Virus record (IMG/VR): IMGVR_UViG_3300006919_000500
Span: 1-22,657 of that record
Length of the DNA: 22,657 nt
Strand: one strand, 5' to 3'
DNA from: a virus
Position numbers and translations under genes: made by a program. Shown piece after piece: positions 15,007-22,004 of this stretch. The notes under the pieces are model-generated. The model was not told where the DNA came from and did no database searches. It saw nothing but the letters and a program-made list of their open reading frames with translations. Each line of letters opens with the position of its first letter. Position 1 is the first letter of the stretch.

Positions 15007-15346
15007 TCTTCCAACTCCTTAGTAGCTCCATGTAGTGATCTAAACCTACCATAACTACCCAAGGTTTTCTATCTGACCTAAAGAATACGACAGGCTCATT
15101 GTTGTTGTGGTTAGATGCTTGCTCCATAAAACCATAGACTGTTTTTAGCTCTGACTTCCTTCTCTTAACCTCAATCGATAGAGGTATCTTTTTCCTGGCT
15201 GCAGGTGATAGCTGTATGTCTGCCCCACTATCTCCCATGATAGTAGACTTGATATCATCAGGTTCAAACTCAGGGAATGTCTCTAGTAACTTATCCCTTA
15301 TCTCCTGTTGTCCAAGTCTACCTTTTTGTTTAGCACTCTTAGTCAT
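14996..15346 (-). CDS. Small PD-(D/E)XK nuclease, Holliday-junction-resolvase-like, 116 residues
   Basis: The protein shows the core of a restriction-like nuclease: Glu15 in a basic N-terminal helix (KGRLGQQEI), Asp43 in GADI, then Glu59-Val-Lys61 on the next strand, followed by a helix containing Tyr71 and Gln76. The size and layout resemble phage or archaeal-type junction resolvases and virus-type nuclease modules. In a T7-like phage it could fill the role of endonuclease I, which resolves branched DNA and breaks host DNA; this role is inferred. ATG 15346 overlaps the exonuclease stop by four bases (ATGA). A TTG two codons upstream is less likely. Confidence 0.75.
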   Translation of the reverse strand: MTKSAKQKGRLGQQEIRDKLLETFPEFEPDDIKSTIMGDSGADIQLSPAARKKIPLSIEVKRRKSELKTVYGFMEQASNHNNNEPVVFFRSDRKPWVVMVGLDHYMELLRSWKSGN

Positions 15347-16119
15347 AACCAAGCAGGTTTTTCAATGAGGGTGAAGTCACCCCAACCAGTGCCATAGTCT
15401 ACTGTACTCTCTGCTTGTGCAATGACAGCTAATGTTTTATGTAGCTTTTCAGTAGCCCACTCCATTATCTCTGGACCCATGACATGCATGTGAGAAATAA
15501 AGGGGGCTGACTTCTCACAACTAATGAATGAGAACTCAGTTACATCATAGCCAGCTAACTGACAGGTGTAAACATAATGAGCACCTTGTAAGAAGTAACC
15601 ATACTTCACACACTCATTTAGAAAACCTCTGGGGCTTGCGTCCTGTGTAGTCTTTACATCGTACACTGTGTTCTCAGACTCAATCATTAGGTCTGGTCTA
15701 GTCTTTAGTGTTAGTCCTGAGATAGGGTCTTCTGCGAAGATACTAATCTCATTAACCCTGTTCTTATGGTTCAGTGCGGCAGCGCACACAGGGTTAGCTA
15801 GTGCACCCTTGGTGATACAGTTGGCTACATTAAACTCCACCTCAGTCAGTAAGACCTGATCTTCTTTAAGGTTCTCCTTCATATCTTTAAAGGCCACACT
15901 TGTCTTAGTCTTTGGACCCTTAACAACTAGGTTACGCTGTTTCTCTAACAGATTGGCATGTACTGCTGTACCCATAGCAAAGGCTGGATTGTTAGGGTTA
16001 ATCTTCTGACCCTTCCAGTGTGCTAAAGATTTTTTAAATACAGACTTAACTGCGCTTGAAGATATACCACCCTTTGAGTGATACTCATTGTTAGACATAT
16101 CTGTGCTTATGTTTATCAT
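15343..16119 (-). CDS. RecE/Cas4-type PD-(D/E)XK exonuclease, 258 residues
   Basis: This is probably a DNA exonuclease that works in recombination, host DNA breakdown or primer removal, where T7 uses gp6. Visible motifs are N-x-Y-H (11-14) followed by SSS (20-22), G50-T-A-V-H54, Glu124, R141-P-D143, D154-V-K156-T-T and Y173-G-Y-x-x-Q178 with Tyr182. These match the order in RecE-like (exodeoxyribonuclease VIII, DUF3799) proteins. ATG 16119 is chosen because AAGGA precedes it by five bases; the ATG two codons earlier overlaps that site. No annealing protein or beta-like recombinase was seen next to it; the SSB-like gene is immediately upstream. Confidence 0.85.
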   Translation of the reverse strand: MINISTDMSNNEYHSKGGISSSAVKSVFKKSLAHWKGQKINPNNPAFAMGTAVHANLLEKQRNLVVKGPKTKTSVAFKDMKENLKEDQVLLTEVEFNVANCITKGALANPVCAAALNHKNRVNEISIFAEDPISGLTLKTRPDLMIESENTVYDVKTTQDASPRGFLNECVKYGYFLQGAHYVYTCQLAGYDVTEFSFISCEKSAPFISHMHVMGPEIMEWATEKLHKTLAVIAQAESTVDYGTGWGDFTLIEKPAWL

Positions 16120-16165
16120 GTTCATCCTTAATGAGGGGTGAGTACCAGACCCACCCCAGTTGCAC

Positions 16166-16693
16166 TTAAAATAAGACTTCAGCTTCTTCCAGTGTTGGTT
16201 CAGATTTTGTTGTAGCTGGGGGTGGACTGTCTACCTGTTGGCCTACGTATGGCAAGTGATCTATGACCTTTACAGACTCTAACCGTGTGCCTGTGTTACC
16301 ATACTTAGGTAAGTCATAGACAGCTACCGTAGTCTCTACCATAGAGCCATTACCTATTGGCCCATCAACATTATAATCCCATAAGCTACCATCAGCTTTA
16401 GTAACAGAAGGTGATCCACTACTCCAATCATAACCACTGTTAAACTTCCTATCAAACTTAACCTTAAGACCTCGACCTTCTAGGTCAGGCTTGGGTTCTT
16501 TACCACACTTAGCTTGTATGAGCTTGTTAATGTTTTCATCATCAAGTATCATATCAATAGTGCTTGCACCATTGTACTTCTCGTAGCTGCCCTCTGCTTG
16601 TTCAGTAGGTTTCCAACCTGTGAGGTCACGGTTCTGTTCAAAGACTTTTGCCCATTCAGCAATGCCGTGTACTGTAATCATTCTAGTAGCCAT
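16166..16693 (-). CDS. Single-stranded DNA-binding protein, T7 gp2.5-like, 175 residues
   Basis: It probably coats single-stranded DNA and organises the polymerase and helicase at the fork. The evidence is its length (T7 gp2.5 is 232 residues), a beta-rich body with conserved-looking aromatic and basic positions (LKVKFDRKF, WDYN), a Pro/Thr-rich linker at about 156-167 and an acidic C-terminus ending in phenylalanine (EEAEVLF). An acidic tail with a final aromatic residue is the hallmark of gp2.5 and many SSBs. The gene lies directly between the polymerase and exonuclease genes. AGGAG stands six bases before the ATG. The fold itself cannot be confirmed by eye. Confidence 0.75.
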   Translation of the reverse strand: MATRMITVHGIAEWAKVFEQNRDLTGWKPTEQAEGSYEKYNGASTIDMILDDENINKLIQAKCGKEPKPDLEGRGLKVKFDRKFNSGYDWSSGSPSVTKADGSLWDYNVDGPIGNGSMVETTVAVYDLPKYGNTGTRLESVKVIDHLPYVGQQVDSPPPATTKSEPTLEEAEVLF

Positions 16694-16704
16694 GTATCTC
16701 TCCT

Positions 16705-18537
16705 TTAGTGTACATCTGCATAGGTTTGACCATACTGTATGTCAATACCTAAGTCAACATTTAATCTTAGTTGTTCGTTAAGTTTTTCTATTGCCCACTG
16801 TAGGGCTGATGTGTGTTCATTCTCCTCACCTTTCTTAATAACATTAATGCTTTCATCGTGGAACTGACCTATAATGTTTGACCTCTTTGATCGGTACAGT
16901 GCAACCCACCTATCAAAACAGTAAGCACCTGTGCTCTGGTTGATAGTAGAGAAAGCATCCTTCTTAAACCGTAGACTGTGCCAGAACTTACTGACTGGGT
17001 TCTGTATCCACATATCTTGGTTTATCTTCCTTGGTTCTTGATCTTCACAGAACTTCTTGACAGACCAGTTACGGTTCCAATAAGCATCTAGTAAATCCTT
17101 AGCTTGCTTCTCAGACATATCTGTTTCACGAGATAACTTAGGCGCACCAATGCCATAGGTAGCAGAGTAGTTTACCACCTTGAAGTTCTTACGTAGTTCT
17201 TTTAGCTTTGGCATTTCACCCCTATTGTACTTATCTATCTCCTCTTGAGTAGCATATCCAGCATGTCTTGCCAAGTCTAAATGGGGATCAAAACCAGGCT
17301 GTGACATTTCTGCCACATAGTCAGGATCGTATGAGTGCATATAGTGGCGTTTGGTTGTGTCCTCTAGTGAGGTCATGTCTGCACCACAGAGAAGGTAACC
17401 ATCAGGTGCAGTCAAGCAGCCACGTATCTCCATACCCCAAGGCTTATCTACACCTGGAAGATTAACCAGAGGCTTCTGATGTTTGAAGCGTAGTGTGTTA
17501 GTCAGGCCAGCAATCTCTGCCTTGACATACCCATCACGTTGACACTCCAAGAAACCCTTGAGTATACCTAGCCTGTGTTGTAGGACAGTTAGTCCATCAA
17601 GAACTTGTACCTGTTTGTTATCATCCATCAATATCTTAACAGACTTAGTAAGCTCACCATACACTCTGACTTGTGGTATCTTACGTTCCCCAACATACTT
17701 GAATGTGCAGGGCTTCCAGCCAAGACCAAACAACCAGTCCTTAACCTGATCAGATGACATAGGGTTAGCTGCCTCAACACCTTTGACAACTGTTACCTCA
17801 CCCTCATAGTCATGGGGTAGCCCTTCACCAGCTAGTAGGTCAGCCCACTTCTTTCCTTGGGAAGAGAGTGATCCATCTTTCTTATAGCAGGACTTTGGTT
17901 TGCTTTTGACTGCCATAATCTTTCGCATTGGCATAACGTCTACCAACTCTTGTGTCTTATGATCTTGTAAGTCAGTAAGCTGTTGCACTAGGTCTTTTGC
18001 TTTTTGTACATCTAACTTCCAACCTTGGTGCTCTGCTTCTTTAGCACAGTCCATTTTAAATTGAAGGTAACGAAAGAAACGATTGAGTTCTGTCTTGTCT
18101 TTATAGATAAACATAAACCGTTTGATCAAGTCTTGCCACAGTTTACAGTTAATCTTCACATCTTCTTGGCAACGATGTATGTACTCCTCTGTAGTTAAGT
18201 TGTGCCAATCAGTAATGACTGGTTTAGGTATACCAAAGTCTTCACCAAAGGTGTCAAGACCATGCCGTGATCTGTTGTAGTTGATCACCCAAGACATAGG
18301 CAGGGTATCAAACAACTGAGCCTTAATCTTTATATCAAGAATTTTTTCCAACAAAGGTATATCGTATCGAATTATGTTATGCCCTATCAAACCCTTTGCA
18401 TTGAGTAGGATATTACGCATAGCATTGTAGTCACTAGTGCTTATAAGTGAACCACCATTAGGATTACGACAGCTAAGACAATGTATCTTAGTTGCATCCT
18501 CTAGTAGACCATCTGCTTCTATGTCAAATACTATCAT
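16705..18537 (-). CDS. Family A DNA polymerase with 3'-5' exonuclease (T7 gp5-like)
   Basis: This is the replicative polymerase. The N-terminal proofreading domain shows D5-x-E7 (motif I), N54 with D59 (GHNIIRYD, motif II) and D126 (motif III). The polymerase domain shows motif A D387-M-T-S-L-E392, motif B R449-x3-K453-x3-Y457-x3-Y461-G, and motif C H560-D561-E562. Length (610) is near that of T7 gp5 (704). Tyr457 stands at the position of E. coli Phe762 and T7 Tyr526. Motif A has Thr where Ser is usual. T7 gp5 uses host thioredoxin for processivity; a thioredoxin-binding loop was not identified here. The start overlaps the primase-helicase stop by four bases (18534-18537, ATGA). Confidence 0.95.
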   Translation of the reverse strand: MIVFDIEADGLLEDATKIHCLSCRNPNGGSLISTSDYNAMRNILLNAKGLIGHNIIRYDIPLLEKILDIKIKAQLFDTLPMSWVINYNRSRHGLDTFGEDFGIPKPVITDWHNLTTEEYIHRCQEDVKINCKLWQDLIKRFMFIYKDKTELNRFFRYLQFKMDCAKEAEHQGWKLDVQKAKDLVQQLTDLQDHKTQELVDVMPMRKIMAVKSKPKSCYKKDGSLSSQGKKWADLLAGEGLPHDYEGEVTVVKGVEAANPMSSDQVKDWLFGLGWKPCTFKYVGERKIPQVRVYGELTKSVKILMDDNKQVQVLDGLTVLQHRLGILKGFLECQRDGYVKAEIAGLTNTLRFKHQKPLVNLPGVDKPWGMEIRGCLTAPDGYLLCGADMTSLEDTTKRHYMHSYDPDYVAEMSQPGFDPHLDLARHAGYATQEEIDKYNRGEMPKLKELRKNFKVVNYSATYGIGAPKLSRETDMSEKQAKDLLDAYWNRNWSVKKFCEDQEPRKINQDMWIQNPVSKFWHSLRFKKDAFSTINQSTGAYCFDRWVALYRSKRSNIIGQFHDESINVIKKGEENEHTSALQWAIEKLNEQLRLNVDLGIDIQYGQTYADVH

Positions 18538-20147
18538 AGATTAACGACATTATCTTTTTGTGTGAAGGGTACATCCTCTGTAAGTATGGTTGTCTCAGGG
18601 TCATAGTATACTGCCCCTGCATTACCCAACCTAGCAAAAGGTCTGTTCTTATCCACGATAAAGTTAGTAGTGTTCTGCAATATTTCATCCTCTGATTCTA
18701 CATCTCTGTCTATCTTTATACAGATAATTGCTTCTTCTTCAAGGGATGCAGCATACTTTGTCCTACCATCATCATTAACCTGTGATATAAATACCACACC
18801 AATGTTCAACTCCTTGGCTAGTTGTGCCATACGTGCACCCAGTGTTGTGAGTGTACTGGTAGCACCATCAACACCACTGCTAGACAGGTATGCAAGACGC
18901 TGTACGTGATCTACAAAAACATAATGTGCACCAAAGACAGTGGCTGCAGTACGTGTGTGGTCTAGTAGCTTGAGTGGATCATCGTGGCTCCGCATTTCAA
19001 ACACAATGGTTCTGTTGTTCTCTGTGTCAGCAGCTATCTGCCCTGCACGTATCACCTCATCTAAGCTGACGTTGTTTGCTGCAGCATCATCGTTTGTTCT
19101 GACGTTACAGCCCAGGTGATATGTCGCCATTGCTCTATAGGTAGTCGATTTCATTTCTTCCATGTGAAGGAGTGCTACCCTAACACCATCAGTGCTTAGT
19201 AGGCCAGCCTCAAAGTAACGTATCACCTCAGTCTTACCCGTACCTCTGGGAGCTTTGATGAAGGTCAGTCCACCCTTAACCATACCCCTGATCTTACTGT
19301 CCAGACCTGAGTGACCTGTTGGTGTGTATGAGTATGGGTTCTCATTACGTATAGCTTCATCTACATCCTGACAGGTGATAAAGAAGTTATCAGGTGAATA
19401 CTTCTGTGGCTTCATAGCTGCCCACATAAGTTCTTTACCGTCACCCTTAGTCAGGAAGTCATTGGCATCCTTGTGCTTGGACATAGGCACATAAAAGAAT
19501 TTATCTGGCAGAACTGAGTATAACTTGTCAGCAGCACGTCTACCTGCATCATCTAGCTCACCTGCATAGATGATTGTCTCAAAAGACTTAAGGTAGTCTA
19601 TGTTCTTCTGTAAGAACTTCTCACCAATAGATGCGCTGGGCAGTGACTTGACGGGAAACTTCTCACCAAGTATTTCATATAGACTTGCTGCATCAAACTC
19701 ACCCTCAGTAAGGTACAGACGCTTGCTTGTACCCGCATTAAACTCAGGGCCAAACAGGTGAACCATACCTAAGCCTGTGTCCTTCACCCAGGTCTTAGAC
19801 TTATCATTGAAAGCCCTATACTTGGTTGTGTGTGGATACTTGTAGGCATACCTAACAGGTTGCCCATCCTCACCCAACTGTATCTGAATACCATAGAGTT
19901 GACACACATCAGGCTTGATGCCCCGTATGCCCTCATAGGTTCCAGACTTTACGTTTACGTCCATTATGTTTATCCTTTGCTTCGCTGGATATTGATCCTT
20001 AGCCCAATCAAATGTGGACTTAGAACTGGGGTAGGAAGTACCACAACTGTGGCAGTAGCCGTACCCTTCATCGTTCCAATTAAATGCATCACTTGACCCA
20101 CAGTCCTCAAAGGGACAAGCTAAATGTGGTGTGTCACCTTCTGCCAT
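18534..20147 (-). CDS. Primase-helicase (T7 gp4-like), 537 residues
   Basis: This replicative enzyme primes and unwinds DNA. From the chosen start, a zinc-binding site comes first (C11, C16, C32, C35). The TOPRIM domain follows (LTEGEFDAA at about 146-154; AGELDDAG at about 195-202). The DnaB/RecA-like helicase domain has Walker A APRGTGKT (299-306), Walker B FVDH (411-414) and a motif ending in Gln (VVFISQ, 451-456). I chose ATG 20147 because a strong GGAGAGGAG site lies eight bases upstream. An ATG at 20186 would add only 13 residues and overlap thyX by 53 bases. Both primase and helicase halves look intact. Confidence 0.95.
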   Translation of the reverse strand: MAEGDTPHLACPFEDCGSSDAFNWNDEGYGYCHSCGTSYPSSKSTFDWAKDQYPAKQRINIMDVNVKSGTYEGIRGIKPDVCQLYGIQIQLGEDGQPVRYAYKYPHTTKYRAFNDKSKTWVKDTGLGMVHLFGPEFNAGTSKRLYLTEGEFDAASLYEILGEKFPVKSLPSASIGEKFLQKNIDYLKSFETIIYAGELDDAGRRAADKLYSVLPDKFFYVPMSKHKDANDFLTKGDGKELMWAAMKPQKYSPDNFFITCQDVDEAIRNENPYSYTPTGHSGLDSKIRGMVKGGLTFIKAPRGTGKTEVIRYFEAGLLSTDGVRVALLHMEEMKSTTYRAMATYHLGCNVRTNDDAAANNVSLDEVIRAGQIAADTENNRTIVFEMRSHDDPLKLLDHTRTAATVFGAHYVFVDHVQRLAYLSSSGVDGATSTLTTLGARMAQLAKELNIGVVFISQVNDDGRTKYAASLEEEAIICIKIDRDVESEDEILQNTTNFIVDKNRPFARLGNAGAVYYDPETTILTEDVPFTQKDNVVNL

Positions 20148-20889
20148 TCGTTTTACTCCTCTCCTTTCCTCTTTGTCTTTCATCATCTGTCATTTCACGT
20201 ATGCCCACCTGTGTCAACCCCAAAAGAGACTGCCAAGAATTAGGGAAGAGGGAAAGCATAACTTCACTGATCTGTTGGGCTACAACTCTTGTCTCCTCTT
20301 GGGTATCATCCTTACACCTGAGTATACACATATCTGCAAATGCATCAAGGCTACCACTCCAGTACCATTCTGTAATGGTACTTTGTGGCAACACCATACG
20401 TGCTTGCTCTGGTGCTATCCCTGCGTCTATCATTTCTCTATACAGTATTATGCTCCTTCCGTTGTGCAACCATACTTTTGAGTTAACCAGGTTATCACCG
20501 ATATGAGTTATCTGACTATCGCTACTCCCTTGCTTTTTATCTTCACTACGTCCACGCCAAACTTCAGGATCATAAAACTCAGGATCATTGTCCACATATC
20601 GCCTAGATATTTCATTCCACCTCAAAAACTTATGCTTAATAAGTTGCCTAGCTACAAAGATTGGAGCCTTGACATGGAACGAAGCAAAGCAGTGACCAAA
20701 GGGTGATGTGTGCCTGTGCTTGGCTAAATATTTGATAAGCTTAGTGTCTGTATCGTGTAGCACAGGCTGCATTACCCCATCTATTCCAACAAAACCAAGA
20801 GCCTCACGTTTCTTACCGAATGATACCCTGGCTGCATTGACTACTGTTAGGTCATCACCCATATGATCTATTAGGGTTGCTTTAATCAT
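20134..20889 (-). CDS. thyX: Flavin-dependent thymidylate synthase ThyX, 251 residues
   Basis: It makes dTMP from dUMP using FAD, NADPH and methylene-tetrahydrofolate, supplying thymidine for phage DNA. The N-terminus (MIKATLIDHMGDDLTVVNAA) and the signature region (ARQLIKHKFLRWNEISRRYV, within residues 79-98) are typical. The usual R-H-R of the signature reads K-H-K here, while the N-E-x-S-x-R-Y part is kept. A C-terminal R-x-V-L-P segment (ARMVLP) that helps bind dUMP is also present. ATG 20889 starts one base after the upstream stop, with AAAAGGG nearby. A GTG 14 codons earlier would add a non-family extension. It complements the reductase and MazG genes. Confidence 0.95.
   Translation of the reverse strand: MIKATLIDHMGDDLTVVNAARVSFGKKREALGFVGIDGVMQPVLHDTDTKLIKYLAKHRHTSPFGHCFASFHVKAPIFVARQLIKHKFLRWNEISRRYVDNDPEFYDPEVWRGRSEDKKQGSSDSQITHIGDNLVNSKVWLHNGRSIILYREMIDAGIAPEQARMVLPQSTITEWYWSGSLDAFADMCILRCKDDTQEETRVVAQQISEVMLSLFPNSWQSLLGLTQVGIREMTDDERQRGKERSKTNGRR
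20156..20164 (-). promoter_or_regulatory. Ribosome-binding site deciding the primase-helicase start
   Basis: GGAGAGGAG ends eight bases before ATG 20147 and lies inside the thyX 3' end. It favours this start over the upstream ATG at 20186, which has no comparable site. Confidence 0.75.
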
Positions 20890-20890
20890 T

Positions 20891-21169
20891 TTAGTGTACC
20901 CTTTTAAAAACTTGGAAATCCCAAGCCTCAACGTATTCTTTTATTGTTTTAAAATTAGCTGGTTTTGAACCACCTTCTTCATAAATATCCCTCTGTAGAT
21001 ATTTAAGAATCTCATCTTCGGTATCAAACTCACGCCAGTCATAAGCTACTTCAAAGCAATCACCTTTTACACTATCAAACCAGTGGTCATCATATGTTGA
21101 ACGTAGTACCCATGTCTTCTGATAGACCTTACGATGGTCAGTCTGCTTTATTTTAGTTGTTTTTTTCAT
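20891..21169 (-). CDS. Hypothetical protein, 92 residues
   Basis: The function is not recognised. It starts with a basic segment (MKKTTKIKQTDHRK). An aromatic-rich middle follows (many Trp, Tyr and Phe, as in YDDHWFDSVKGD and YDWREFDTEDE), and then a helical, mixed-charge C-terminus. It may be a small beta/alpha domain. ATG 21169 has AGGAG ten bases upstream; a TTG two codons earlier has it four bases upstream, so the start is uncertain by two codons. It overlaps the HNH-like gene by 17 bases and ends one base before thyX, which places it in the same transcript. Confidence 0.65.
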   Translation of the reverse strand: MKKTTKIKQTDHRKVYQKTWVLRSTYDDHWFDSVKGDCFEVAYDWREFDTEDEILKYLQRDIYEEGGSKPANFKTIKEYVEAWDFQVFKRVH

Positions 21170-21581
21170 ATTCAAATAACTCCTTTTGCATTTTTGGTAT
21201 GTTTACATAGTCTTCCCAACCCCATTTATGTTTTAAGTAGTTTATCACCCCCGTAAAAACTTCATCTGAGCAAGTATTACGTCCTAAGTTTGCAAACCTA
21301 GAACATATAACAACACTATCCTTGGCGTAGTTATACTCAAAACGATCTACTGACATAGCTAAGGGATGATTAGGTGTAAATATCCACTCAGGATTTAACT
21401 CTATATCAAACCAGTAACACTTACTGTTTTGTTTGATATAGAACATATCTATCAAATCTTTTAATGTCACACTAACTTCTTTTACTTTGTACTCAGGTGT
21501 ACCAGATAATCTGGTAGGAGAGGGTCTGGATGCATTGAGACATATATTTTGATAGAGTTTTTTAAATGCTGGCTCATTCAT
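21153..21581 (-). CDS. HNH-like endonuclease domain protein, 142 residues
   Basis: The middle of this protein looks like an HNH/treble-clef nuclease: C55-Y-W-F, N71-H72-P-L, S77-V-D79-R80, Tyr85, V90-V-I-C93 and N98-L-G-R. This is the order seen in many phage HNH proteins (a Cys near the start, S-x-D-R, then a Cys and an Asn). The final His of a full HNH triad is not obvious, so activity is uncertain; it may be a degenerate or specialised copy. The N-terminal 50 residues have no assignment. The start overlaps the 58-residue gene by ATGA. It could be a homing-type or host-DNA-cutting enzyme. Confidence 0.6.
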   Translation of the reverse strand: MNEPAFKKLYQNICLNASRPSPTRLSGTPEYKVKEVSVTLKDLIDMFYIKQNSKCYWFDIELNPEWIFTPNHPLAMSVDRFEYNYAKDSVVICSRFANLGRNTCSDEVFTGVINYLKHKWGWEDYVNIPKMQKELFEYEKNN

Positions 21582-21754
21582 TCCAGTTCCAATTCAATAC
21601 ACTGTAATGTTTCTGATGGATCATTTACTAAGACCCTTGCTCTACCTAGAGCACCACCACACAATGTTTTGTTATTAAATGTACCCAAGTGATGATAGTA
21701 TATACCTTGATCTGGTACAAACTGCATCCAAATTAATATCCATACCACGTTCAT
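21578..21754 (-). CDS. Tiny hypothetical protein, 58 residues
   Basis: This short gene begins MNVVWILIWMQFVPDQGIYY, so the first 12 residues are strongly hydrophobic and may be a short membrane anchor or just a buried strand. The rest is Gly- and Leu-rich with two Cys (CGG, about 32-34; QCIELE near the end). I do not recognise a family. AGGAG precedes the ATG by ten bases. Both ends show the 4-base ATGA overlap with neighbours (21751-21754 and 21578-21581), which is strong support for a real coupled gene. Confidence 0.65.
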   Translation of the reverse strand: MNVVWILIWMQFVPDQGIYYHHLGTFNNKTLCGGALGRARVLVNDPSETLQCIELELE

Positions 21755-21867
21755 TTTTTTCTATCTCCTATCAGTAAGTTTTCAAGATACTTTAATCTCT
21801 TCTCAAGGTCTTCTATTCTTTTCAGAAGCTGCTCTAACTGAAATTTATTATCATCAGGTAGCTTCAT
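21751..21867 (-). CDS. Tiny leucine-zipper-like protein, 38 residues
   Basis: The product is almost entirely one amphipathic helix: Leu11, Leu14-15, Ile18, Leu21, Leu25, Leu28, Leu31-32, with charged residues between (KRIEDLEKRLKYLENLL, residues 16-32). This spacing is typical of a short parallel coiled coil, so it is probably a dimer or binds a partner helix. No DNA-binding region is attached. AAGGGGG lies about seven bases before the ATG. It overlaps both neighbours by ATGA. The function is unknown; a role as an antagonist or adaptor of a host protein is only speculation. Confidence 0.65.
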   Translation of the reverse strand: MKLPDDNKFQLEQLLKRIEDLEKRLKYLENLLIGDRKK

Positions 21868-22004
21868 CCTCTGTCCCCCTTATGTTTCTGCTTACGTACT
21901 GGTTTAGGTTTCTTCTTGTCAGGTATCACCTGCTGTTTGTACTTAGGGTGTCCTAAATCCTTAGCCATAGGGTTTTTAATAAGGGATTTTATGTAGCTCT
22001 TCAT
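21864..22004 (-). CDS. Tiny strongly basic protein, 46 residues
   Basis: This is a Lys/Arg-rich protein (KNPMAKDLGHPKYKQQ, then DKKKPKPVRKQKHKGDRG) without evident fold or helix-turn-helix. It starts four bases inside the end of the integrase gene (ATGA, 22001-22004), with AGGAG nine bases upstream. Small basic proteins next to integrases are often excisionases, but this one is shorter than most and lacks a visible winged-helix pattern, so that is only a possibility. General nucleic-acid or nucleotide-polymer binding is equally likely. It also overlaps the 38-residue gene by ATGA. Confidence 0.65.
   Translation of the reverse strand: MKSYIKSLIKNPMAKDLGHPKYKQQVIPDKKKPKPVRKQKHKGDRG
22001..22004 (-). 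other. ATGA overlap: integrase stop / basic-protein start
   Basis: This is the first of four successive ATGA junctions (also 21864-21867, 21751-21754 and 21578-21581) linking integrase, the 46-, 38- and 58-residue genes and the HNH-like gene. Such overlaps normally let ribosomes restart on the next gene. Confidence 0.85.

Noticed and set aside
20148-20186. Longer primase-helicase start at ATG 20186
   Set aside because: It adds 13 charged residues before the zinc site, overlaps thyX more deeply and lacks the strong GGAGAGGAG site that precedes ATG 20147.
20131-20506. Two long overlapping + strand frames opposite thyX
   Set aside because: Both run antisense to the conserved ThyX C-terminal region, and their translations resemble no known protein type.
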